55,451 nucleotides of DNA, taken from contig WGMQ01000017.1 of NCBI GenBank assembly GCA_016125005.1, positions 1-55,451 on the forward strand, in the 5' to 3' direction. The notes under the pieces were generated by a model that was given only the letters and a program-made list of their open reading frames with translations, was not told the origin of the DNA and made no database searches. Every line of letters begins with the position of its first letter. The stretch's first letter is position 1. A program made the position numbers and the translations under genes. The DNA is from a bacterium (lineage in GTDB: Bacteria; Sumerlaeota; Sumerlaeia; SLMS01). Positions 8,671-16,847 of the stretch are shown here, one piece after another.

Positions 8671-10070
8671 CGGAACCTCGCCCCCTTTCCTACATGGAGG
8701 AAGTCTGGCGCGAGTTCCGACGCCATCGTCTCGCGGTGGTGGCGCTCACGGTGGCCGCTGTGGTGTTGCTTGTGGCGCTCTACTGCCCGTTGATTGCCAA
8801 CAACCGGCCATTGTACCTGCGCGCGCCGATCGTGTCGGAGTACCGTGACGCGACGGCGATCGCGGCGGAGCAACTGCAACTGTCTACTCCAGAATCGGCC
8901 CACATCGCGGCGCGCTCTCTCGGCATCATGCGCGAGCATCTCTCGCCGCCGGAGCGTCGCGAACTGGAGGCGCTGCTGGTCACAGAGTCCACGCCCTCTG
9001 CTCGGGCGGACGCCCTCATGGCGAAGTTCTTCGACCGCGAGACAGTTCCTGTGATGCGGTTCCCGGCCTTTCGTGCGTTGTCGCGTGCAGAACTGGCAGC
9101 GCTGCTGCTGCTCCCGTTCTTCCTACTGCTTAGGATCGGTTTCAAGCGACGCTCGAACTTCGCGCTGTTGATTGTGGCTGCGGTCATGAGCCTCGCCGTC
9201 GCCCAGGCTCTTCGCGTCGTCTATCCGGACGTGCAGGACACGCGCTCCTACCGGCGGCTGATCGCGTCGGAGGAGTTCGCCCGCGATGGCTTCGCCCTGA
9301 TGGCGCCGGTAGCCTATGGCGAGAACGAGAACCTGATCGCCGACGCGCGCACGGCGCCGACATGGCTGGTCCCGGATGCCAAGCGGCGCTCCGGCAACTG
9401 GCATTGGCTCGGCACCGACACGAACGGTCGCGACGTGCTCGCCCGCATGGTGTATGGCGCGCGGGTTTCGATGCTTGTTGGCGTGCTCTCGGTCGGTCTA
9501 TACACGCTCATCGGGATGGTGCTCGGATCCATCGCCGGTTTCTACGGCGGCTGGACGGACCAGGCGGTCTCGCGCCTGCTGGAGTTCGTCATCTGCTTCC
9601 CGGTGCTGATGGTGATCCTGGCGGTGCAGGCCTTCCTGGCGCCGTCGCTGTGGAACCTGATTCTGGCGCTGGCGCTCCTTTGGTGGACGAGCGTGGCGCG
9701 TCTCCAGCGGGCGGAGTTCCTCCGCCTGGCCGATGCGGAGTTCGTCCACGCGGTGCGGGCGCTCGGCGGAAGCGACCTGCGCATCATGGCGCTGCACCTC
9801 ATACCCAACAGCCTCGCGCCGATCCTCGTGGTCATCAGCTTCGGCATCGCCGGTTCGATTGTCGTGGAGAGTGCCCTTAGCTTCCTCGGCTTCGGAGTCC
9901 CCCAGCCGATGGCAAGCTGGGGCGACCTGCTGAACAACGGTCGCAACGATGTGAGCGGCCTGTGGTGGCTGACGATTTTCCCGGGTCTCGCGATCTTCCT
10001 GACGGTGACTTGCTTCAACCTGGTGGGGGAGGCGCTTCGGGACGCACTTGATCCGAGGCGCACGCACTGA
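8667..10070 (+). CDS. Peptide ABC transporter permease OppC/DppC with extra membrane region
   Basis: Second permease of the importer, ATGA-coupled to oppB. The N-terminal EEVWREFRRHRLAVVAL before TM1, then HWLGTDTNGRDVLARMVYGAR and the EAA loop VHAVRALGGSDLRIMALHLIPN, are typical of OppC, as is SALSFLGFGVPQP near the end. At 467 residues it is well above the usual 280-310. The added part (about residues 50-240) lies between TM1 and the HWLGTD block. It consists of a soluble helical stretch, two extra hydrophobic helices (LAALLLLPFFLLLRIGF and FALLIVAAVMSLAVAQAL) and a second soluble stretch. The upstream frame is open to 8241, but the overlap start at 8667 is clearly the right one. Confidence 0.92.
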   Translation: MTEPRPLSYMEEVWREFRRHRLAVVALTVAAVVLLVALYCPLIANNRPLYLRAPIVSEYRDATAIAAEQLQLSTPESAHIAARSLGIMREHLSPPERRELEALLVTESTPSARADALMAKFFDRETVPVMRFPAFRALSRAELAALLLLPFFLLLRIGFKRRSNFALLIVAAVMSLAVAQALRVVYPDVQDTRSYRRLIASEEFARDGFALMAPVAYGENENLIADARTAPTWLVPDAKRRSGNWHWLGTDTNGRDVLARMVYGARVSMLVGVLSVGLYTLIGMVLGSIAGFYGGWTDQAVSRLLEFVICFPVLMVILAVQAFLAPSLWNLILALALLWWTSVARLQRAEFLRLADAEFVHAVRALGGSDLRIMALHLIPNSLAPILVVISFGIAGSIVVESALSFLGFGVPQPMASWGDLLNNGRNDVSGLWWLTIFPGLAIFLTVTCFNLVGEALRDALDPRRTH

Positions 10071-10119
10071 TGGCGTTCCCGCTTGCCCGCCTCCCCGCGC
10101 TCCCCTTGATCTCCTTGTC

Positions 10120-11280
10120 ATGAATCCGATACCTCTCGACATGCCTCCCCCGACCCTTGCGGAGCTCTACTGGCTCCCGCCCCTGATGTATTGGCTTTGG
10201 GTGGCGGTTTGCGGCATGTTTGGGCTCTTCTTCGGCTCCTTCTTCAACGTGGCGATCTATCGCGTTCCGGCTGGATTATCCGTCAACGAGCCCAAGCGGA
10301 GCTTCTGCTTCCGTTGCGGCTCGCAGATTCGCTGGTACGAGAACCTGCCGGTGCTCAGTTGGTTCATCCTGGGCGGGCGGTGCGGTCGTTGCGGTTCGCC
10401 GTTCAGCCTGCGCTACGCGGGGATCGAGCTACTGACCGCTTTGATCTTCATCGCGGTGTTCCTTGGCGCCAACCCGCCCGGCTCGCCGAGCTTCGACTGG
10501 GCCACGCTCTGGTATCTGGCGTTCGCCAGTCTGCTGCTGGTGGGTACCTTCACGGATCTGGATCACTGGATCATCCCCGATGGAGTTACGGTCGGAGGGA
10601 CGGTGGCGGCCTTGGTGGCGGCGCTGGCTCTCGGGTTCGCGGGGCAATGGACGCTGCTGTCCGAGTTCGGTCCCTTCCCCGTGCTGCGCCACCATTGGGG
10701 CGAGGACGGCTTTTCCCTGTTCGTGATGATGATTCAGGGACCGGACAAGCTGGATCTGGAACCCGCCATCCTCCACAGGTGGGAGCCCTTCGCCAATGCC
10801 GTGCTGGGCGCAGTCTTCGGCTGGTCGATGCTCTACTCGGTTGGTGTCGCGGGCAAGTTGATCGCGGGCAAGGAAGCCATGGGCTACGGCGACGTGAAGC
10901 TCTTCGCGATGATCGGCGCCACGCTGGGCGTGACCGGCGCGCTGGCGACGTTCGTGCTGGCCTGCCTGATCGGCACGCTGATCGGCGGAGGCCCCATGAT
11001 CGTCCATCGGGTGATGGCGCTTGCGGATCGCCTGCGCGGGAGGCGCCCCGCTCAGCGGCCTACGTTGCTTCAGAAGGGACTTGAACTTTTCCCCGTCGAG
11101 GAGTCGGACGAATCGGGACCGGCGCAATTGGTGCGCCGCCATCGGGTGTGGCTGGAAGAGCACGGCTCGCCGCGCCAGCTCCATCACATGCCCTTCGGAC
11201 CCTCCATTGCGCTGGCGGCGCTGCTGGTGGTCATCTTCCAACATCCCATCCGTGATGGTCTGGCGAAATGGATCTTCTGA
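10120..11280 (+). CDS. pilD: Prepilin peptidase (A24 family, PilD-like)
   Basis: Integral membrane aspartyl peptidase that trims (and in many species N-methylates) type IV prepilins or pseudopilins. The N-terminal domain has FGSFFNVAIYRVP and two CxxC pairs (CFRCG, then GGRCGRCG) flanking ENLPVLSWF, as in the bifunctional enzymes. The catalytic aspartates are in TFTDLDHWIIPD and GYGDVKL. At 386 residues it is about 110 longer than E. coli-type enzymes, because of a loop region around residues 180-230 and a C-terminal extension. The start at 10120 (ATG) fits the first membrane segment; an upstream frame would overlap oppC. The stop overlaps aroE by 13 bp. Confidence 0.9.
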   Translation: MNPIPLDMPPPTLAELYWLPPLMYWLWVAVCGMFGLFFGSFFNVAIYRVPAGLSVNEPKRSFCFRCGSQIRWYENLPVLSWFILGGRCGRCGSPFSLRYAGIELLTALIFIAVFLGANPPGSPSFDWATLWYLAFASLLLVGTFTDLDHWIIPDGVTVGGTVAALVAALALGFAGQWTLLSEFGPFPVLRHHWGEDGFSLFVMMIQGPDKLDLEPAILHRWEPFANAVLGAVFGWSMLYSVGVAGKLIAGKEAMGYGDVKLFAMIGATLGVTGALATFVLACLIGTLIGGGPMIVHRVMALADRLRGRRPAQRPTLLQKGLELFPVEESDESGPAQLVRRHRVWLEEHGSPRQLHHMPFGPSIALAALLVVIFQHPIRDGLAKWIF

Positions 11281-12155
11281 AGCAGAATCGCATCAGTGGC
11301 AAGACCGCGCTTGTCGGCGTGATGGGTTGGCCGGTTTCCCATACATTGTCGCCCGCGATGCACAACGCCGCGCTGGCAGCCGCGGAGATCAATGCGGTGT
11401 ATGTGCCGCTTCCCGTGGATCCGGGACAGCTCCGTGCGGCGCTCGCGGGGCTGCGCGCCCTCGGTTTCATCGGGACGAACGTGACGATTCCCCACAAGGT
11501 TTCTGTGGCCGAGGCCATGGACGATCTTACCACAGAGGCCCGTCTCATCGGAGCCGTGAACACCGTTCGCGTGGAGCCGACGGGACGCCTGACCGGGCAT
11601 AACACGGACTGCCTCGGCGCGACGCGCGTTGTGGAGCAGGAAGGCACTCCGCTGGCGGGTACCACAGCGCTGATCCTTGGCGCGGGCGGGGCCGGTCGCG
11701 GCGTGGCCGTCGGCGCGGCGCTGGCGGGTGCGCGGCGCGTGATCGTCCTCAACCGGAGTCGCGACAAGGCGGACGCGCTCATCGCGGAACTCAAGGCCGC
11801 GAAGGGGCTACCCAATGTGGCTTGGGAGGCGGGCGCGCTTGAGCAGGCCCACCGCCCCGACGGCCTGCCTTGGGCCGAGATCGGCGCTGTTTTCCAAATG
11901 ACGAGCCTGGGAATGAAGCCGGGCGATGAACTGCCCGCCTCGGTCCAATGGCTTTCCCCGGCGTGCCACGTGCTCGAGGCCGTGTACAGTCCGCTGGAAA
12001 CTGAATTTCTGCGCAACGCCCGCGCGAAGGGGTTGCGCACGTCTGATGGCCTCTCCATGTTACTTGAGCAGGGCGCCATTGCCTTCGAGTTCTGGTTTGG
12101 CCGGTCCCCCGACCGTCAAGTCATGAGGAACGCCCTGCTGGCAGCCCGCGGCTAG
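11268..12155 (+). CDS. aroE: Shikimate dehydrogenase
   Basis: Reduces 3-dehydroshikimate to shikimate with NADPH in the aromatic amino acid pathway. Family motifs are all present: VSHTLSPAMHNAA (substrate site), NVTIPHK with the catalytic Lys, GAVNT, GHNTD with the catalytic Asp, the dinucleotide-binding GAGGAGRG, and the C-terminal EQGAIAFEFW. Its 295 residues are normal length. It begins inside the prepilin peptidase gene and is followed after 40 bp by aroK, so the three are probably cotranscribed. Confidence 0.96.
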   Translation: MDLLKQNRISGKTALVGVMGWPVSHTLSPAMHNAALAAAEINAVYVPLPVDPGQLRAALAGLRALGFIGTNVTIPHKVSVAEAMDDLTTEARLIGAVNTVRVEPTGRLTGHNTDCLGATRVVEQEGTPLAGTTALILGAGGAGRGVAVGAALAGARRVIVLNRSRDKADALIAELKAAKGLPNVAWEAGALEQAHRPDGLPWAEIGAVFQMTSLGMKPGDELPASVQWLSPACHVLEAVYSPLETEFLRNARAKGLRTSDGLSMLLEQGAIAFEFWFGRSPDRQVMRNALLAARG

Positions 12156-12195
12156 GGCCCTGATACTGATCGAAAAGAAAGTCGAGTTCCCCCGC

Positions 12196-12726
12196 ATGTC
12201 GCAACGCTGTGTCATCCTCGTCGGACCCATGGGAAGCGGCAAGACTTCCGTCGGTGAAATGCTCGCCGAGACCCTCGGTTATCAGTTCGTTGATACGGAT
12301 AAGTTGATCGAGAAGGGTGCCGGGAAGAAGATTTCCGACATCTTCGCGCAAGATGGTCAGGCGGCCTTCCGCGCACAGGAGTCATCGGTTATTGCCGGGC
12401 TCGCCAACGCCAAATCCAAGGTGATTGCCACGGGTGGCGGAGCCGTGCTGGACCCGCAGAACGTCCACGTCTTTCGAGGCCTTGGCCTCATCGTGTACCT
12501 GCGCGCCAGCGCGCGGGAACTCTACCAGCGCGTCAAGAACGACGACTCTCGTCCCCTGCTGAAGGTCGAAGACCCGAAGGCCGAGATGGCCCGCATCGTC
12601 GCGGAGCGCGATCCTCTGTACCGTGACTGCGCCGATGTCGTCATCAACACCGAGGATCTGAGCGTCGAGGAAGTGAACGACAAATTGATCGACGAATTGG
12701 CAAAGCGCACGCTTGGGGATGGCTGA
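12196..12726 (+). CDS. aroK: Shikimate kinase
   Basis: Phosphorylates shikimate at O3 using ATP, the step after AroE. The P-loop is GPMGSGKTSVGEML (near residue 10), the shikimate site includes DTDKLIE and FRAQE, and ATGGGAVL matches the conserved GGG motif. The lid region carries DDSRPLL. At 176 residues it is standard length. It lies 40 bp downstream of aroE on the same strand. Confidence 0.96.
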   Translation: MSQRCVILVGPMGSGKTSVGEMLAETLGYQFVDTDKLIEKGAGKKISDIFAQDGQAAFRAQESSVIAGLANAKSKVIATGGGAVLDPQNVHVFRGLGLIVYLRASARELYQRVKNDDSRPLLKVEDPKAEMARIVAERDPLYRDCADVVINTEDLSVEEVNDKLIDELAKRTLGDG

Positions 12727-12822
12727 GGGCTGCCACGGTCGGTCGCAGCGCGTCCTTCGCTCAGACATGTAACCGGCTGCCATGGCGCGCCATGACCACC
12801 TTGCACGGAGACTCACGCCAAC

Positions 12823-14067
12823 GTGTTCCAATCGAAGCTCTCCAATGGCCTAAACCTCACTGTCCTAGAGGACCATTCTGTTCCCCTCGTCACTCTAGAC
12901 ATGTGGGTGCGCGTGGGCAGCGGTGACGAAATCCCCGGCATCGAGGGCATCAGCCACTTCCTCGAGCACATGCTCTTCAAGGGCACACCCACGCTCCCCG
13001 TCGGTCAGTATGACCGCAACGTGGAGCAGGTAGGCGGGTATCTGAACGCCGCCACGTCGATGGACTATACGCACTACTACGTGACGATCCCGAGCCAGCA
13101 CTTCGACGCGATCCTGCGCGACTTCAGCGATGTCATGATCAACAGCGTCATCGACCCGGAGGAGCTTGAGAGCGAGCGCCAGGTGGTCCTTGAGGAAATC
13201 GCGCGCAAGATCGACAATCCCTTCGGCTACCTGTTCGACGAGACCATCCCGGCCATGTTCCGCTCCGGGCCCTATACCCACCCGGTGATCGGTTCCCGCG
13301 AGAGCGTCAGCGCCATCACCCGCGACCAGATGCTGGAGCACTATCACCGTTACTACGCGCCGTCGAACATGTTCCTCTCGGTTGTGGGCGACGTGAACGC
13401 GGAGGTCGTCCGCGCGCGCTGCGAGGAAGCCTTCGCCTCCCTCAATCGCCCGCTGCGTCCCTGGCGTGAATTTTCCCCCGAGCCAGTCTGGAAGGAACCG
13501 GGCGACAAGACCCTGCCGATGGATTGGAATGAGGCCTACTTCATCATGGCCTTCCCGGGCCCGCTGGAGGGAGCGTCGCGCAAGGAAATGGCGATGCTCG
13601 AGTACGCGGACGGACTCCTGACCGGAGGTCGCACCGCGCGCCTGACCAACGCGCTCCAGGAGAAACTCGCCATCGTCAGCAGCATCGGCTGCTACTTCAT
13701 GACGAACCGCCGCGCCGCGCCGATGCTGATCTACGGAACATGCGAACCGGCAAAGCTGGACGAGGTCCGCAAGGCGATCATCGAGGAAATCGACAAGCTG
13801 GTGAAGCACGGGGCCACCGACAGCGAGATGCGTCGCGTTCGCCGCCAGTCCGTGAATAGCACTCTGTACGGACTGGAGACCAACGCGGGACGTGCCTCGA
13901 CCCTCGGGTATTCGATGGTGATGCTCGGCGATGGCAGCCTTTACAGCGACTACACCGACGAGCTGCGCAAGGTGAAGGAGTCGGACGTGCTCCGGTTCAT
14001 GAAGGCCTACTTGGTCGCCGAGCATTCATCCTTCTTCGTGACCCGGCGCGCGGAGCCGAAGTCATGA
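12823..14067 (+). CDS. M16 family zinc metallopeptidase, catalytic subunit
   Basis: Zinc peptidase of the M16B (mitochondrial processing peptidase-like) family. The inverted zinc motif HFLEH is in GISHFLEHMLFKGT, and the third ligand Glu is supplied by a downstream VVLEEI segment. The start is GTG at 12823 with GGAG upstream; an in-frame stop at 12793 excludes a longer N-terminus, so no signal peptide is present. In the C-terminal half, where single-chain enzymes have an R/Y pair, this protein reads LQEKLAIVSSIG and lacks it. The R and Y are instead found in the next gene, with which it shares an ATGA overlap. Together they look like a two-chain M16B enzyme. Confidence 0.92.
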   Translation: MFQSKLSNGLNLTVLEDHSVPLVTLDMWVRVGSGDEIPGIEGISHFLEHMLFKGTPTLPVGQYDRNVEQVGGYLNAATSMDYTHYYVTIPSQHFDAILRDFSDVMINSVIDPEELESERQVVLEEIARKIDNPFGYLFDETIPAMFRSGPYTHPVIGSRESVSAITRDQMLEHYHRYYAPSNMFLSVVGDVNAEVVRARCEEAFASLNRPLRPWREFSPEPVWKEPGDKTLPMDWNEAYFIMAFPGPLEGASRKEMAMLEYADGLLTGGRTARLTNALQEKLAIVSSIGCYFMTNRRAAPMLIYGTCEPAKLDEVRKAIIEEIDKLVKHGATDSEMRRVRRQSVNSTLYGLETNAGRASTLGYSMVMLGDGSLYSDYTDELRKVKESDVLRFMKAYLVAEHSSFFVTRRAEPKS

Positions 14068-15452
14068 AACGCCGCGAGGTGATTCGCCTCGGCGGATTGG
14101 CCATCGCCGGGAGCGCCATCGGCTGTTTCAGCAAGCCCACTGCCCCGCCCCTATCGGAGCGGGAACTCTTCCTCCTCTCCCAGACAAGCACCACAAGGAC
14201 TGGCAACGTGACGATCCATACGCTCCAGAACGGCCTGACGCTCATTCACCAGGAAAGTCGCGGCAATGCGATCGTCGGCATGGTCGCCATGATTCGCTCC
14301 GGCGGCGCGCAGGCAGAGGACGTCAAGGCGGGGCTTAACAACCTCATGATGCGCGTCATCAGCAAGGGGACCGGACGCCGCACCAGTGATCAGATCGCCG
14401 AGGAACTGGGCCAGCTCGGCGCGATGCTTTCTCCCTCGGCCGGGCAGGACTTCAGCCGCATGAACATGCAGTGCGTGAACGAGGACCTCTCCGAGGCGCT
14501 CGACCTCTTCGCCGATGTGCTCCTGAATGCCACGTTCCCACCCGACCAAGTCGATTTGGAGAAGAAGAAGGTTCTTGCCGGGATTCGCATGAGCGACGAC
14601 CAGACGAGTTCCGTTGCCATGAAGCGCTATCGCCAGCAGGTCTTCGGCGGGCATCCCTACGGACGGCCCATCGAGGGCTATCCGGAGACGGTCGAGACCC
14701 TCCAGGCGCGTGATCTATACGAGCGCCATCGCGCCGACTTTGTGCCTTCCTCCATGATCCTCTCGGTCGTCGGGGCGGTTTCCTTCGAGGAACTGCTCCC
14801 GCTCGTGGAGAAGTATCTCGGTGCTCCCGGCCCGCGGCGCGAGGAGCGCTACGAGGTCGACAAAATCGTGGTTCCCGGCGGCTCCCGCACGGAGCTGGTG
14901 AAGGATTCGCAGCAGGCTTTCATCGTGCTCGGACACCCGACCTGCCCTTGGGGTCACGAGGATCTTCCCGCGGTCGAGATCGCCGCGGACGTGCTCGGCG
15001 GTGGCATGAGTTCCCGTCTCTTCACGATCCTCCGCGACAAGCAGGGTCTCGCCTATGCGGTCGGTGCCGGAAATACGTCCTACCGCACCCAGGGAGTCTT
15101 CACGACCTACATCGGTACCGGTCCGCAGAACATCGAGAAGGCCGAGAAGGGGCTCTGGGAGCAGGTGCGTCGCCTCCGCGAGGAGCCGATCCTGGAGGAG
15201 GAACTCCAGCGCGCCAAGAACTACATCGGCGGCGAGTACCTCCGCGGCCACGAGCGCAACATGGCCCGTGCAAGCTATCTCGCTTACTGGCACGCGACGG
15301 GCAAGGGCGTGGAATACGATCAGAAGTATCTCGACGACATCAACGCGGTGACGGTGCGAGACGTGATGCGGGTCGCCAACAAGTACTTCCTTGAGCCGAC
15401 CACCGTGGTGCTTCGACCCACGTCCGCGACAAAGCAAGAGCCCGCCTCCTGA
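14064..15452 (+). CDS. M16 family peptidase-like, non-catalytic partner subunit
   Basis: Homologue of the preceding gene that has lost zinc binding: where the partner reads HFLEH, this one reads NLMMR within GLNNLMMRVISKGT. It keeps the substrate-positioning R/Y pair in ILRDKQGLAYAVG, as expected for the inactive chain of a heterodimeric M16B peptidase. The N-terminus has a twin-arginine-like KRREVIRLGG followed by a hydrophobic stretch and a weak lipobox AIGC. That predicts export, which is odd because the catalytic chain has no signal. The stop codon lies inside the operon's terminator hairpin. Confidence 0.9.
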   Translation: MKRREVIRLGGLAIAGSAIGCFSKPTAPPLSERELFLLSQTSTTRTGNVTIHTLQNGLTLIHQESRGNAIVGMVAMIRSGGAQAEDVKAGLNNLMMRVISKGTGRRTSDQIAEELGQLGAMLSPSAGQDFSRMNMQCVNEDLSEALDLFADVLLNATFPPDQVDLEKKKVLAGIRMSDDQTSSVAMKRYRQQVFGGHPYGRPIEGYPETVETLQARDLYERHRADFVPSSMILSVVGAVSFEELLPLVEKYLGAPGPRREERYEVDKIVVPGGSRTELVKDSQQAFIVLGHPTCPWGHEDLPAVEIAADVLGGGMSSRLFTILRDKQGLAYAVGAGNTSYRTQGVFTTYIGTGPQNIEKAEKGLWEQVRRLREEPILEEELQRAKNYIGGEYLRGHERNMARASYLAYWHATGKGVEYDQKYLDDINAVTVRDVMRVANKYFLEPTTVVLRPTSATKQEPAS

Positions 15453-15463
15453 GAAGCGGGCTC
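15438..15463 (+). terminator. Hairpin at the end of the M16 operon
   Basis: GAGCCCGC and GCGGGCTC form an 8-bp GC-rich stem around a 10-base loop that contains the TGA of the second M16 gene. No T-run follows, so it is a weak intrinsic terminator or an RNA-stabilising stem. Confidence 0.55.
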
Positions 15464-15498
15464 GGTATCAGAAACGGAACGCGCAAGAGCCGACAGGG

Positions 15499-16119
15499 TT
15501 ACTCGGCCGTGCTCTTCTCCTCTTCCTTGGCCGTCGATTTCTCGGCGGGAACCTGCGTGTCGACGTAGCGTTCGGAAAGGCGACCCGCCTTTTCGTCCAC
15601 CTTGTAGTTCACGACCGTCCGGGTCTCCGTGCTCTTGTCTGCGGCGGGGGCGGTCTGGTTGACGGTGACCGAGATGTTCTGATTGCTATCGCCGATGATC
15701 ACGAGTGGCTGGGAGGTGCTGGCGGACTGCTGATCGTCGTCCACCTTGCGGGTGTAACGGTCCGTCGTGCCGTCATAGCCAGGCGGCAGGGCCGCGCTGG
15801 GACGGTCATCATGATAGCCGCGGATGGTTGCGAGCGGATAGACACGGGTGCGCCGATAAATCGGCCAGACGCGGGTCTCCTCGCGATAGTAGGGCGCCGA
15901 GTAGACGCAGGAAAAACTCGGGCGGGAATCGTAGTGATCGTGGCGCGATCCACGATCAGGCCGGTCTGCACGACCCAACTCGTAGCCCACCAGACCACCA
16001 ACCAGCAGTCCGGCGCTTCCCACGAACCACTCACTGTGGTACCACTTTTCAGCGCGGGCGGTTTGCAGCCCTCCTGCCAGCATTGCGACAACCAGAAACG
16101 GTACTAGAAGACGATTCAT
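15499..16119 (-). CDS. Exported protein of unknown function
   Basis: A 206-residue protein whose start at 16119 is fixed by a strong ribosome binding site (AGGAGGTGGACC before ATG). The first 25 residues are a signal peptide (LLVPFLVVAMLAGGLQTARA). It is followed by a glycine-rich hydrophobic hairpin (GSAGLLVGGLVGYELGR), an Arg/Tyr/His-rich middle and a charged, disordered C-terminus rich in Lys, Glu, Ser and Thr (STAKEEEKSTAE). The glycine-zipper-like segment suggests membrane association. No family recognised. It ends close to, and convergent with, the M16 operon. Confidence 0.7.
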   Translation of the reverse strand: MNRLLVPFLVVAMLAGGLQTARAEKWYHSEWFVGSAGLLVGGLVGYELGRADRPDRGSRHDHYDSRPSFSCVYSAPYYREETRVWPIYRRTRVYPLATIRGYHDDRPSAALPPGYDGTTDRYTRKVDDDQQSASTSQPLVIIGDSNQNISVTVNQTAPAADKSTETRTVVNYKVDEKAGRLSERYVDTQVPAEKSTAKEEEKSTAE

Positions 16120-16157
16120 GGTCCACCTCCTAACAGCGGAAATGTTGCCATGGTGCA

Positions 16158-16844
16158 TCATTGCGTGTCAATGCCGGTCGCGTTGCCCCAGTGGATGCCG
16201 AGAAGACCGAGGGCTTCCCAGCCGACGAAGAAAACGATGCCGGCATAGAGCGCAAACATTGTCACTCCAAGTGTGCACATGGCCACGCCCAGTTGAAACT
16301 TGGAACGCGACCCACCCATGTAGCCCACGGTGAATGCCATCACCGCAATGGCGGGAAAGGTATTCGTCAGCGGCAGCAGGGGGATCGGCACCAGGAGAAG
16401 AAGGGCGGCCGCGACGACTCCCCAGGCGCAGCGCGGGCGCCAGACTTCTGGCACGTGCGTCGGGGTCAGCTCGTCGCTCAGGCGCCGGAAACCCAGGCGA
16501 CGAACGGTCACGACCAGTACCCGCCGCATGAAACGAAACATCCAGCCGGGGAGGGGGAGCGCCAGGTACTTTTCCCCGATGGGGAATTCCCTCTGACGCT
16601 TGGTCATGGAAAAGCCTATCAGCAGGATCAGTAGGCTTGCTGGCGTGGTCACAGGCCCAAGGCTCAGCGGCCAGATGAACGGGATCGCAACCAGGAAGGC
16701 CACCAGCGGCAGCGCACTCGGGCCGAGCGCCGCGATCAGCGCACCGAGACGAATCGACTGCCCCTTGGCCTGAAGGCGACGTCCCTCCACCAGTGCAGGT
16801 CGTAGCGCGAGGTAGAGCGAACTGTGGCGGTCCGATCCCGTCAT
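16158..16844 (-). CDS. ExoD-like membrane protein
   Basis: A 228-residue membrane protein resembling the exopolysaccharide-synthesis protein ExoD family. It has an N-terminal amphipathic region, then ALGPSALPLVAFLVAIPFIWP, GPVTTPASLLILLIGFSMTKRQRE and later membrane helices (WGVVAAALLLLVPIPLLP; TFPAIAVMAFTVGYMGG). ExoD function is not well defined biochemically. The ATG at 16844 lies next to the stop of the upstream exchanger gene (TGATTGATG), so the two are translationally coupled; TTG at 16847 is an alternative start. Confidence 0.75.
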   Translation of the reverse strand: MTGSDRHSSLYLALRPALVEGRRLQAKGQSIRLGALIAALGPSALPLVAFLVAIPFIWPLSLGPVTTPASLLILLIGFSMTKRQREFPIGEKYLALPLPGWMFRFMRRVLVVTVRRLGFRRLSDELTPTHVPEVWRPRCAWGVVAAALLLLVPIPLLPLTNTFPAIAVMAFTVGYMGGSRSKFQLGVAMCTLGVTMFALYAGIVFFVGWEALGLLGIHWGNATGIDTQ

Positions 16845-16847
16845 CAA

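Noticed and set aside
12895..14025. A 376-codon minus-strand frame opposite the M16 peptidase
   Set aside because: Shadow frame; the plus-strand gene has the full zinc motif and partner gene.
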